Shown here piece by piece: positions 7,849 through 14,802 of a stretch of 64,000 nucleotides of DNA (its first letter is position 1; each line of letters starts with the position of its first letter). A program made the position numbers and the translations under genes. The notes below the pieces were generated by a model. The model saw only the letters and a list, made by a program, of their open reading frames with translations. It did not search any database and was not told the origin of the DNA. The stretch lies in assembly GCF_002099195.1 (NCBI RefSeq), contig NZ_NBYX01000007.1:248001-312000 (forward strand), given 5' to 3'. The DNA comes from Burkholderia puraquae (GTDB lineage Bacteria > Pseudomonadota > Gammaproteobacteria > Burkholderiales > Burkholderiaceae).

Positions 7849-8160
7849 ACTGCTGCCCCAGGGACGATATTCGGAATTCCGCGCAAGGACGGAACGGTTA
7901 TCGCTGGACAAGTTCTAGAGGAGTGACACCCAGGCGTAATTTGCACCGCCATTTCCGATTGCGTGACGTCGCTCGCAAAAGCAATTGATTTACCGGCCCT
8001 GCCTTCGTTTTCGGTTAGGTCTGTAACGTCAACTGCAAATGCTGCTATCACGAAGAGGCACTCGACTGTCCTCGGATCGTTGCCTTTGCCTGTCGACCCG
8101 AGGTTCTCACCTCATCGGCATTTTGCAGCGCTTAAGTACGTTGGCGCCGCATGGTACTGA
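7849..8160 (+). pseudogene. possible degraded immunity-26-like gene
   Basis: One frame reads APGTIFGIPRKDGTVIAGQV, an in-frame TGA at 7924, then HPGVICTAISDCV and on to KRHSTVLGSLPLPVDPRFSP, and a second stop at 8161. The opening G-T-I-F-x-I-P-x-x-D-G-x-x-x-x-G-Q-V pattern is what I expect from the first strands of Imm26-type immunity proteins, and the later W/H-x-V-L-G segment also fits. There is no start codon or ribosome site. The call is weak. Nothing else is recognisable in the 7583-8308 interval. Confidence 0.3.
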
Positions 8161-8308
8161 ATGTAATGATCGAGGAGATCGTTTACTTTCTCAGGTTGAT
8201 CGCGAAAACCCATGGACATCAGACGCAACCGGAGACGGCTTAACGTAGAAGTCTGGACCAGGCTACACAGACAGCGTCAGGTCGTCTCACGTCAGTAGCA
8301 GACGCAAA

Positions 8309-8773
8309 TCAGCACTCGATCTGGCGCTGCATTAGATAGAATCTCATGTCGTCGCGACCATGCATTGAAATCGGCATCGGATCGCGATTAAAGCCAAGCA
8401 TTTCGTAGAATGGGTATGCTGATTCGCGCGCCGTGCACCAGAGCAGAATTCCACGCTGTTCGCGGACATAGCGAATGGATAGATTGACCAGAAGGCGCCC
8501 GAACCCTAGGCCCCGCACCGATGGATGGACGGCCATGCCGCGAAGGCGCCAGGCTTCAGCGTTCAACACACCGGATTGCCCTTCTTTACACACTGACGCC
8601 ACAGCAACAATACCGTCGGCATCGCGAACGGCAAAGTGCCTTGTCGTTGGAGCAAGGTCTCCGGGTAGCGCGCTCCCCTCTTCATCTCCGGCCATCAAGA
8701 TTGCGGCCCTGAGGGGATAGGTTTCTTCCGCGCGAACAACGCAGATGGTAAAGCGCACATCGTGTGAAGTCAT
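8309..8773 (-). CDS. GNAT family N-acetyltransferase
   Basis: A 154-residue single-domain acetyltransferase. The acetyl-CoA pyrophosphate loop (motif A) is RGLGFG at residues 87-92, preceded by the beta-4 strand AWRLRGMAVHPS and followed by the helix RLLVNLSIRYVREQ. The C-terminal AYPFYEMLGFNRD is the usual GNAT motif B (Y-x-x-x-G-F). Substrate unknown. It is divergent from the GntR gene at 8923 across a 149 bp promoter region. Confidence 0.88.
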   Translation of the reverse strand: MTSHDVRFTICVVRAEETYPLRAAILMAGDEEGSALPGDLAPTTRHFAVRDADGIVAVASVCKEGQSGVLNAEAWRLRGMAVHPSVRGLGFGRLLVNLSIRYVREQRGILLWCTARESAYPFYEMLGFNRDPMPISMHGRDDMRFYLMQRQIEC

Positions 8774-8858
8774 CTAATTGTCAACTCTCTTCGTGACGCA
8801 GATTTTCTTCCGGTTCTCTTGCGGCATACCCACTCGCAAAATTAGCAGTTGCCGAGCG

Positions 8859-8874
8859 TTACCAGTAAGGGTAA
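8859..8874. promoter_or_regulatory. putative GntR operator
   Basis: Inverted repeat TTACC-AGTAAG-GGTAA, 49 bp before the GntR start codon and in the shared promoter region with the GNAT gene. FCD-type GntR regulators commonly bind such short palindromes. Assignment is by position only. Confidence 0.35.
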
Positions 8875-8922
8875 TTTCCTATCTGCATTTCTTTTCCAAT
8901 CATACGCTAACTGCGATCACAG

Positions 8923-9585
8923 ATGACGTCGAAAGTCTCGACAGATGCAGAGCTTGCCTACGACGAGATCCGATTGAGGATCTTTGACGGCCGGCTTGCG
9001 CCTGGGCAGAAAGTATCCCATCGAGGCCTGTCGGACGAACTTGGCTTCGGTCAAATGCCCGTGCGCAGCGCATTGCATTTGCTCGAATCCGAAGGGCTGG
9101 TCGTCGTAATCGAAAAGAGTGGGACCTATGTCGCATCGCCGACGACGAGCGATCTCCGCGAAATTTTTGAAATGCGGCTGGCCCTCGAGAGTACAGCTGC
9201 GTTTCTTGCAGCCAGGTCGGGGGTAACGGCAGGCCTTCGCGAGGCGGCAGAGAAAATGCAGGAGCTGATTGACCGCGACATCGCGGACATCATGCTCGAG
9301 CAACGTGTCGGTTGGGTATTTCATCAAGCGTTGTTTGCCGCCGCAAGGAACGCGCGAATCTCCTCGGCGTATGGTCTATTGCGGGCCCAAACCTTGGCCC
9401 TGAACGAACTCCCGCGTAGCGACGCCGAAACCGTTCGGCGCGGCACGATCGAGCACCTGCACATCTTTCACGCAATCGAAGCAAACGATGGCGAGCTTGC
9501 GCGTCAGCATATGTGGAATCACATCGTTGACGGTACTCCCGCACGGATAAAACTACTAAAGGCGCGGCATGAACACGAAAAATAA
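8923..9585 (+). CDS. GntR family (FCD subfamily) transcriptional regulator
   Basis: A 220-residue regulator. The winged helix covers about residues 8-72, with YDEIRLRIFDGRLAPGQKVS opening it and PVRSALHLLESEGLV as the recognition region. The C-terminal helical FCD domain spans 78-210, with the metal-ligand-like histidines of FHQALF and the EHLHIFHAIEANDGELA segment. Its last 17 bp overlap the start of the symporter gene, so the two form one transcript and the regulator probably responds to the transported carboxylate or a product of it. Confidence 0.9.
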   Translation: MTSKVSTDAELAYDEIRLRIFDGRLAPGQKVSHRGLSDELGFGQMPVRSALHLLESEGLVVVIEKSGTYVASPTTSDLREIFEMRLALESTAAFLAARSGVTAGLREAAEKMQELIDRDIADIMLEQRVGWVFHQALFAAARNARISSAYGLLRAQTLALNELPRSDAETVRRGTIEHLHIFHAIEANDGELARQHMWNHIVDGTPARIKLLKARHEHEK

Positions 9586-10807
9586 GGGACTTTCCCTCCC
9601 GATGCAAATGCTTGGCGGGCTGGTCCTGGGCGTCGCTTGCGGCGTATTTTCTCCTGGCTTTGCAGCGAAGCTAGGCTTTCTAAGCGCGATGTTCGGCCAC
9701 GCGATCAAGATGGTCGTCATGCCGTTGATCTTCCTGTCGGTCACGGTCGGTGTCTTTCGTGCGGGCCGACTTCGCGAGCGGCTTGGAAAAGTCACACTAT
9801 CCAGTATCGGCTTCTTCGTTTTCATGACTGGCCTGGCTGCATCGCTCGGCCTGCTGCTCAACTTTGTATTTCGACCGGGTCTCGGCGCGAGCCTCATTCA
9901 CTCTGGATCGATGCCCACGGCACTCGCGTCCAGCATCGACTGGACGAAATTTCTCGTTGACTTGATCCCGGCAAACATCGTCGCTGCGCTCGCTGCAGGG
10001 AATTCGCTCCCAGTCCTCGTTTTCGGCGTCATTTTCGGTGCAGCATTGGCGGCTGCCCCGGAGCGTGCCGAGCCTGCGATTGCGGTTTTCGAGGCGCTGC
10101 TGTCGGGACTGTTCAAGATGACCCAGTGGGTGATCGCATGGTCGCCGCTCGCCATCTTCGCCGCGATCGCGCAGATGTTGTCAGCCAAGGGCTTTACCGG
10201 CGTGCACTCGCTGATCGAGCTTCTGGGCGTGGCATATCTCGGCATGGCGATTCTGGCGGTTGTACTCACCATCGTCATTCGCGTCGCCGGTCAGTCGCCT
10301 CTCGCCGTTCTCAGGAAGGTGAAGGAACCACTGATCCTTGGTTTCACGACGCGTTCGTCTGAAATTACCTACCCATTGCACCTGAAGAAGCTGGTTGAAC
10401 TGGGCGTTCCCTACGGCGTGGCGTCCACGATTTTGCCTCTCGCATATATTTTCAATCGCGACGGTGCGGTCCTTTATACGGCCCTTGCGGTCGGCTATCT
10501 GGCCGACGCCTATCATCTTGCCTGGTCTTGGCCGCTGGCGATCACGATTTTGATCTTGACGATCATCACCATCGACGGAGCAGCCAATGTGCCCTCCGGG
10601 GCGATCGTAGCCATCACCATCGTTCTGACGTCGATCGGGTTGCCGGCCGATGCGGTGCTGCTGCTTTTGGGCGTCGATGCCTTTTTCGACATGGGGAGAA
10701 CCGCCCTCAACGTCTACGGCAGCACGGCGGGCGCTGCTGTTGCGGTGAGACTTTCCGGTTCGGACAGTATCGCTGCGGAAACCGTGACTCGTCAGGCAAG
10801 CGTGTAG
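9569..10807 (+). CDS. dicarboxylate/amino-acid:cation symporter (DAACS/SDF family)
   Basis: A 412-residue inner-membrane protein with about eight helices and the re-entrant loops of the glutamate-transporter fold. Family marks are the early GHAIKMVVMPLIFLSV segment, the serine-rich loop TRSSEITYPLHLKKLVELGV, the NRDGAVLYTALAV helix and DAFFDMGRTALNVYGSTAG near residue 370. It takes up C4-dicarboxylates or acidic amino acids with Na+ or H+. Its start overlaps the GntR gene end, so translation is coupled. A second member of the family is at 31677-32957, in a separate operon. Confidence 0.92.
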   Translation: MNTKNKGLSLPMQMLGGLVLGVACGVFSPGFAAKLGFLSAMFGHAIKMVVMPLIFLSVTVGVFRAGRLRERLGKVTLSSIGFFVFMTGLAASLGLLLNFVFRPGLGASLIHSGSMPTALASSIDWTKFLVDLIPANIVAALAAGNSLPVLVFGVIFGAALAAAPERAEPAIAVFEALLSGLFKMTQWVIAWSPLAIFAAIAQMLSAKGFTGVHSLIELLGVAYLGMAILAVVLTIVIRVAGQSPLAVLRKVKEPLILGFTTRSSEITYPLHLKKLVELGVPYGVASTILPLAYIFNRDGAVLYTALAVGYLADAYHLAWSWPLAITILILTIITIDGAANVPSGAIVAITIVLTSIGLPADAVLLLLGVDAFFDMGRTALNVYGSTAGAAVAVRLSGSDSIAAETVTRQASV

Positions 10808-10823
10808 GTGCTTCGGGGGCGTC

Positions 10824-10851
10824 GGGCGCAGCGCGTTTCGATGCTGCGCCC
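10824..10851 (+). terminator. hairpin after symporter gene
   Basis: Stem GGGCGCAGC / GCTGCGCCC with a 10-nt loop, 17 bp after the symporter stop. No T-tract follows, so it is a weak terminator or a processing hairpin; the gene at 10982 could still be in the same transcript. Confidence 0.35.
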
Positions 10852-10981
10852 GCCCATTGCAAGGCGCTGGGGCACCTCCACTCGAGCTTCCAGGTACGGC
10901 GACGACGACAGGATTGGATGAACGTTCGTTTTTATTGATGTTCAGTTAGCAGAACGACGTATCTTTTGCAGGAGAAACAGG

Positions 10982-11386
10982 ATGGTTGGTTCAGAATCTG
11001 CAGATTATTTCATGCTGCGTTTAGGCACGCCGCATCCAACGTGGACGTTGACTGATGACAGCAACATGATTGGCATCGGCGATTGCGACGGAGTGTTGAG
11101 TGCCATGTTCGAGCTGGATCGCAACCAGGTCGCACGGGTTAAAGGATTGGGCCAATCGGTAGAGAGAATCACGTGTATTTGCGACCGCGCTGGCCGGGCA
11201 CTGCACTTTTATCTGCATGGCAGACAGGTGTCTCAAGGCGTATGGGCCGGGGTTGCGTCGGCCGATCCTGACTATCTCCCGACCGACGCGATGATCGCAA
11301 CATGGGACGTACCGAAAAAGCCCGACGATGCCTTCACGTTGCCGAGCGTGAGTGCACGTCTGGTCGCATCCGCCAGCCCGGCCTAA
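10982..11386 (+). CDS. 134-residue protein of unknown function
   Basis: Starts at ATG 10982 behind GCAGGAGAAACAG. I do not recognise the family. It is soluble, with a predicted mixed beta/alpha pattern: SADYFMLRLGTPHPTWTLTD at the front, CICDRAGRALHFYLHGRQ in the middle and TDAMIATWDVPK near the end. It follows the GntR/symporter pair on the same strand by 174 bp, with a weak hairpin between and a good terminator 150 bp after it. It may therefore belong to the same carboxylate-uptake unit, for example as an enzyme or binding accessory, but no motif says so. Confidence 0.65.
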   Translation: MVGSESADYFMLRLGTPHPTWTLTDDSNMIGIGDCDGVLSAMFELDRNQVARVKGLGQSVERITCICDRAGRALHFYLHGRQVSQGVWAGVASADPDYLPTDAMIATWDVPKKPDDAFTLPSVSARLVASASPA

Positions 11387-11534
11387 ACTGCGATCACAGA
11401 TTGTTGCGCAAGCTCGAGCCGGAAAAGCCCCGATTTTCGGGACGATCGTTTGACATGCCCGTCTGGCTGCATGCGCACACCGTTCAGTGCCTTTGGTTCT
11501 GGCACACTCAACCTCGGATCGCCAGGACCATTTT

Positions 11535-11563
11535 GCTGGCCAGTTCACCGGCCAGCGTTTTTC
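11535..11563 (+). terminator. rho-independent terminator
   Basis: Stem GCTGGCC / GGCCAGC, 8-nt loop, then GTTTTTC. It lies about 150 bp after the stop of the 10982 gene and reads in its direction. It is part of the 11387-11790 interval, which otherwise holds only mutS-like copy D and an octamer repeat. Confidence 0.7.
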
Positions 11564-11646
11564 ATTCATGGGTACGCGGTCATTGAGCGATGCCCTTTCA
11601 TCGCGACGCTCAATCACGAGACTACGTGAAAGCCCGCAAACATCAC

Positions 11647-11684
11647 GCCAACAATGCAGCAGTCCCTGCGCCGCACCTGACAAG
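11647..11684 (+). repeat. mutS 5'-end copy D (degenerate core)
   Basis: Reads CGCCAACA then ATGCAGCAGTCCCTGCGCC, then GCACCTGACAAGGC. It keeps the core of copies A-C with two or three changes (ATG to ACA, TAC to TCC) and the TGACAAGGC flank of A and B. Downstream, TACGCCAAG, CTACGC and CGCCCG match the flank of copy B. No upstream mutS leader is present here. Confidence 0.6.
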
Positions 11685-11770
11685 GCGCAACACGCGAGGT
11701 TACGCCAAGCTCTACGCCCGCCCGTTCCGAGACCGAGAACTCCGCCCCCTCACTTCCCTACGGCACTCAC

Positions 11771-11802
11771 CGCATCACCGCATCACCGCATCACCGCATC
11801 AC
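11771..11802. repeat. octamer tandem repeat (CGCATCAC x4)
   Basis: Four perfect copies of CGCATCAC. The minus-strand DUF1488-like frame ends inside it, so copy number could change that protein's C-terminus; eight is not a multiple of three. Confidence 0.8.
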
Positions 11803-12105
11803 CGCCCAAGACCTCTGCTCGCCTCGCGCGTTCCCCGCCCGACCAAAATCCGAAACATTCAGCGAAACCGTATCGGCCTTCGCCTTTGAGCGCATCTTCC
11901 GCGCAACCGCCAGGATCGGAGCCAAGTGCTCATAAAAGCATTCGAGCTGTCGCGCATCAGATGCCAGTCGCTCAAGGTCGCACGCCCTTTCGAGAATCAA
12001 CCGGGCAACATGAAAGCGCTGAAGCCCGCGGCCGATCCGAATCTGAAACACGACGCCATCGCTGCTATGCGGCACCCCCGCCCATACAAGCGAGCTGCGA
12101 TCCAT
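11791..12105 (-). CDS. small DUF1488-like protein
   Basis: A 104-residue protein starting at ATG 12105 with a strong TTGGAGG ribosome site. The segment DGVVFQIRIGRGLQRFHVAR, a helix LILERACDLERLASDARQ, LECFYEHLAPILAVARKMRS and a closing ADTVSLNVSDF follow the layout I know from DUF1488 proteins (two strands, a helix, then an F-x-x-x-x-x-x-I helix and a final strand ending in D-F/L). Function unknown. The last dozen residues run into the octamer repeat and are probably not native. Confidence 0.6.
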   Translation of the reverse strand: MDRSSLVWAGVPHSSDGVVFQIRIGRGLQRFHVARLILERACDLERLASDARQLECFYEHLAPILAVARKMRSKAKADTVSLNVSDFGRAGNARGEQRSWAVMR

Positions 12106-12308
12106 GAAGCCTCCAAAGAATTCTAATCGTCACATCAATATGCCAGTCATCCTTGACGTTGCATATTTGTATTTCAAAATTGTGGCACTTCACGCATCGC
12201 CATTCTCGCGAATCCCGGATATTGCGCCGCAGCAAAAGTATCCGTAGACTGAGTTTCAACGTCCGATGTAGTTGCCCTGCAGTCGCCCCCATGACGGGAG
12301 AGCACGCC

Positions 12309-12524
12309 ATGACGACTTCTTCACCAGCACTGAGCCAAGCGCCCCCGGCCCTCCACGTGTTCCAGCAAGATGGTGGTTGGCACTGGGGCATCACGGTTCC
12401 TCGCTCCGCGGGATCCGGCTTCAAACTGATCGCATTCAGTCACCACACGTTTTCCACTCAAGTCACTGCCCAACGCGACGGAGATCGAGCGTTGGCCTCC
12501 ATCGTCGCAAGCAACGTGCATTGA
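12309..12524 (+). CDS. small protein, unknown function
   Basis: Seventy-one residues starting at ATG 12309 behind CGGGAGAG. After a proline/alanine-rich lead it has VFQQDGGWHWGITVPRSAGSG and a threonine/histidine-rich middle, ending ALASIVASNVH. I do not recognise it beyond resembling small Burkholderia proteins. An overlapping frame on the opposite strand (12321-12875) is longer but lacks a ribosome site and a protein-like composition. The 12106-12308 region before it shows nothing. Confidence 0.5.
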   Translation: MTTSSPALSQAPPALHVFQQDGGWHWGITVPRSAGSGFKLIAFSHHTFSTQVTAQRDGDRALASIVASNVH

Positions 12525-12660
12525 ACCTGGCGGATCGAGCAATTGCACCCCTCCTTGAGTTTTCATGGCCAGATGCAATACTCGTATCACCCTTCGATGC
12601 GAGACTACGTACCGCGCACGATGACGGACTCCGCTACTTGCCCGACCTGCCCGATCGTCG

Positions 12661-12888
12661 GTGTCGATCCAAGCCGGCCGTTCTCTGCCTACGGCCCCGC
12701 CTGGTGAGTACGTTGCAATCAAGCTCGCGGCGGACGTCATTCGAGAAAGGCGCGGTGCAGAGACGGCTACACCCACGCAATTGCTCGCGGTGTTTAAGAG
12801 CAATCGAGAAAAAATCACTGCCGCGGTCAGCCGACACACGTTGCCGAAAGACGGCCGGCAGATCCCACTCGACAAGTCGGACTTCTAA
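12661..12888 (+). CDS. DUF1488-like small protein, possibly frameshifted at its N-terminus
   Basis: The frame opens at GTG 12661 without a good ribosome site. From about residue 16 it reads EYVAIKLAADVIRERRG, then LLAVFKSNREKITAAVSRH and a closing IPLDKSDF, the DUF1488 pattern of strand, helix, F-x-x-N-R-x-x-I helix and terminal strand. A neighbouring frame (ATG 12621 to TGA 12707) ends in PSRPFSAYGPAW just where the natural N-terminal half should join. The gene may therefore be 12621-12888 with a one-base slip near 12705. Either a short intact gene or a recent pseudogene. Confidence 0.42.
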   Translation: MSIQAGRSLPTAPPGEYVAIKLAADVIRERRGAETATPTQLLAVFKSNREKITAAVSRHTLPKDGRQIPLDKSDF

Positions 12889-12939
12889 ACCGAGGCCCCG
12901 CTTGCAGGCCGACAGTAGATCGCAGCCAGGAGGCGTTAC

Positions 12940-13965
12940 ATGAACATCCGGATCTTGGTTCCCTGCACCCTCGTTCTTGTTGCCCTCGGTGCTCACGCTG
13001 CAGATATCACCGGCGCAGGCAGCACATTCGCAGCGCCGATTTACGCAAAGTGGGCAGATGCGTACAGGAAGGCGGGCGGTGGCAAGGTCAACTATCAAGG
13101 TATCGGCTCGTCGGGCGGCCTGAAGCAGATCGTCGCGAAGACGGTCGATTTTGCCGGTTCGGACGCGCCGCTGAAGGATGACGAGCTCGCGGCGAAAGGC
13201 TTGTTCCAGTTCCCGACGGTGGTCGGCGGCGTGGTGCCCGTCGTCAACGTGCCGGGCGTGAAAGCCGGTGAACTGACGCTGTCGGGCCCGGTGCTCGGCG
13301 ACATCTACCTCGGCAAGATCAAGAAGTGGAACGACCCGGCGATCGCCGCACTGAACCCGAAGGTCAAGCTATCGGATACGGACATCACCGTGGTGCGCCG
13401 GGCCGATGGTTCGGGCACGAGCTTCATCTGGACGAACTACCTGTCGAAGGTCAACGGCGAATGGAAGTCGAAGATCGGCGAAGGCACGACCGTCAACTGG
13501 CCGACGGGCACGGGCGGCAAGGGCAACGACGGTGTGGCAGCGTTCGTACAGCGCCTGCCGGGCTCGATCGGCTACGTCGAATGGGCGTACGCGAAGAAGA
13601 ACAACATGGTCTACACGGCCCTGAAGAACTCGGCGGGCACGGTGGTCGAGCCGAAGACGGAAACGTTCAAGGCCGCTGCTGCCGGCGCGAACTGGACGAA
13701 GTCGTTCTACCAGATCCTGACAAACGAGCCGGGCAAGGACGCATGGCCGATCGTCGGCGCGACGTTCGTGCTGCTGTACACGAAGCAGGAGAAGCCGGAA
13801 CAAGGGGCGGAAACGCTCAAGTTCTTCGACTGGGCATTCCACAACGGCAACCAGGCCGCCACCGATCTGGACTACATCTCGCTTCCCGATTCGGTGGTGT
13901 CCGAAATTCGCAAGCAATGGAAGGCGAAAATCAAGGATGCCTCCGGTAAGGCGATCGCAAACTGA
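12940..13965 (+). CDS. pstS: phosphate ABC transporter substrate-binding protein PstS
   Basis: A 341-residue periplasmic protein: signal peptide 1-20 ending AHA, then [20 protein letters not shown], the PstS opening. The phosphate-binding residues are in ITGAGSTF and in [17 protein letters not shown] near residue 155, with [10 protein letters not shown] in between. Length and spacing match PstS of enteric bacteria. AGGAGG lies 7 bp before ATG. It stands alone: no pstC, pstA, pstB or phoU is nearby, so it is a second copy or serves a distant permease. No Pho box was evident in the short upstream gap. Confidence 0.93.
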   Translation: MNIRILVPCTLVLVALGAHAADITGAGSTFAAPIYAKWADAYRKAGGGKVNYQGIGSSGGLKQIVAKTVDFAGSDAPLKDDELAAKGLFQFPTVVGGVVPVVNVPGVKAGELTLSGPVLGDIYLGKIKKWNDPAIAALNPKVKLSDTDITVVRRADGSGTSFIWTNYLSKVNGEWKSKIGEGTTVNWPTGTGGKGNDGVAAFVQRLPGSIGYVEWAYAKKNNMVYTALKNSAGTVVEPKTETFKAAAAGANWTKSFYQILTNEPGKDAWPIVGATFVLLYTKQEKPEQGAETLKFFDWAFHNGNQAATDLDYISLPDSVVSEIRKQWKAKIKDASGKAIAN

Positions 13966-14039
13966 GTGGCCCGGACGGATCACCGCATTACCGCTGAAAC
14001 CGGCTCGTTGCAATTGAGGCAGCGCCACTTTTTATCGAG

Positions 14040-14639
14040 CTACGGCAAATAAGGCGTGATATTCGTCAGCGCACGAGCAACGTACTCTTCCTTCTCCCCG
14101 ACCGGTGCGACGTAGTGCAGTGCGCTCCGCGCCGCTTCCTCGCCTTCCAGGCGTGCAATGATCCATGCGGCCAGATACTGCGAAGCAAGGCAGCCACCGG
14201 CCGTTGCGACATTACCTTGAGCGAAGAATGGCTGGTTGAGGACTTCGACGCCCGCCTCGACGACCCAGGGTTTGGTCGTGAGGTCCGTGCAGGCCGGGAT
14301 GTTGTCGAGAAGGCCAAGCTTTGCCAGAACCAGCGTGCCCGAACATTGGGCGCCAATCAGTTGCCGGGCAGGATCGAGACTCAACTGCGCCATCAGCGTC
14401 GCGTCGTGGACGACATCCCGGGTTCGAATGCCGCTCCCGACGATGACGGCATCCGCCGTGCACGCCTCTGCCAACGTTGACTGCGCCTGCACGGTCACGC
14501 CATTCATCGACGTGACGAAATGCTCCGGGCATGACAGCGTTACCCGCCAGTCGGGCTTCCTGATTCGATTGAGTACGCCAAGTGCGATGAGGGAGTCGAG
14601 TTCGTTGAAGCCCTGGAAAGTCAGAATAGCGATGTGCAT
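14040..14639 (-). CDS. DJ-1/PfpI family protein
   Basis: A 199-residue class-I glutamine-amidotransferase-like protein. It starts MHIAILTFQGFNELDSLIAL at ATG 14639; in-frame starts upstream would add an unrelated lead. The nucleophile elbow is LIGAQCSGTLVLAKLGLL near residue 105-120, with the cysteine in A-Q-C-S-G, and a TAGGCLASQYLAAWIIARLEG helix follows, as in the ThiJ/PfpI branch (isonitrile hydratase and AraC-associated members). Substrate unknown. It is convergent with pstS and is the last gene before the helicase on the minus strand. Confidence 0.88.
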   Translation of the reverse strand: MHIAILTFQGFNELDSLIALGVLNRIRKPDWRVTLSCPEHFVTSMNGVTVQAQSTLAEACTADAVIVGSGIRTRDVVHDATLMAQLSLDPARQLIGAQCSGTLVLAKLGLLDNIPACTDLTTKPWVVEAGVEVLNQPFFAQGNVATAGGCLASQYLAAWIIARLEGEEAARSALHYVAPVGEKEEYVARALTNITPYLP

Positions 14640-14760
14640 GGCGTGCCCGATCTGAAGTCTGTCGATGCATATTGCCAGATCGCCGTGAAGAACGGCTTTG
14701 CCTTGCTTCCGATTCAGTCCGTCGATGCCACACACTCGAGGCGGCCTGCGGGCCCCGAAC

Positions 14761-14785
14761 CGCCAGCCATCTTCCATGGCTGGCG
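14761..14785 (-). terminator. hairpin downstream of the helicase gene
   Basis: Perfect 10-bp stem CGCCAGCCAT / ATGGCTGGCG with a 5-nt loop, 18 bp after the helicase stop. There is no clear T-tract, so efficiency is uncertain. Confidence 0.5.
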
Positions 14786-14802
14786 TGACTCATCCCCACG
14801 CA

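Noticed and set aside
12321..12875. 184-codon minus-strand frame
   Set aside because: Covers two better-supported plus-strand small genes; no start context.
13966..14032. GTGGC...GCCAC with TTTTT after pstS as a terminator
   Set aside because: Arms are more than 50 bases apart; too weak to call.
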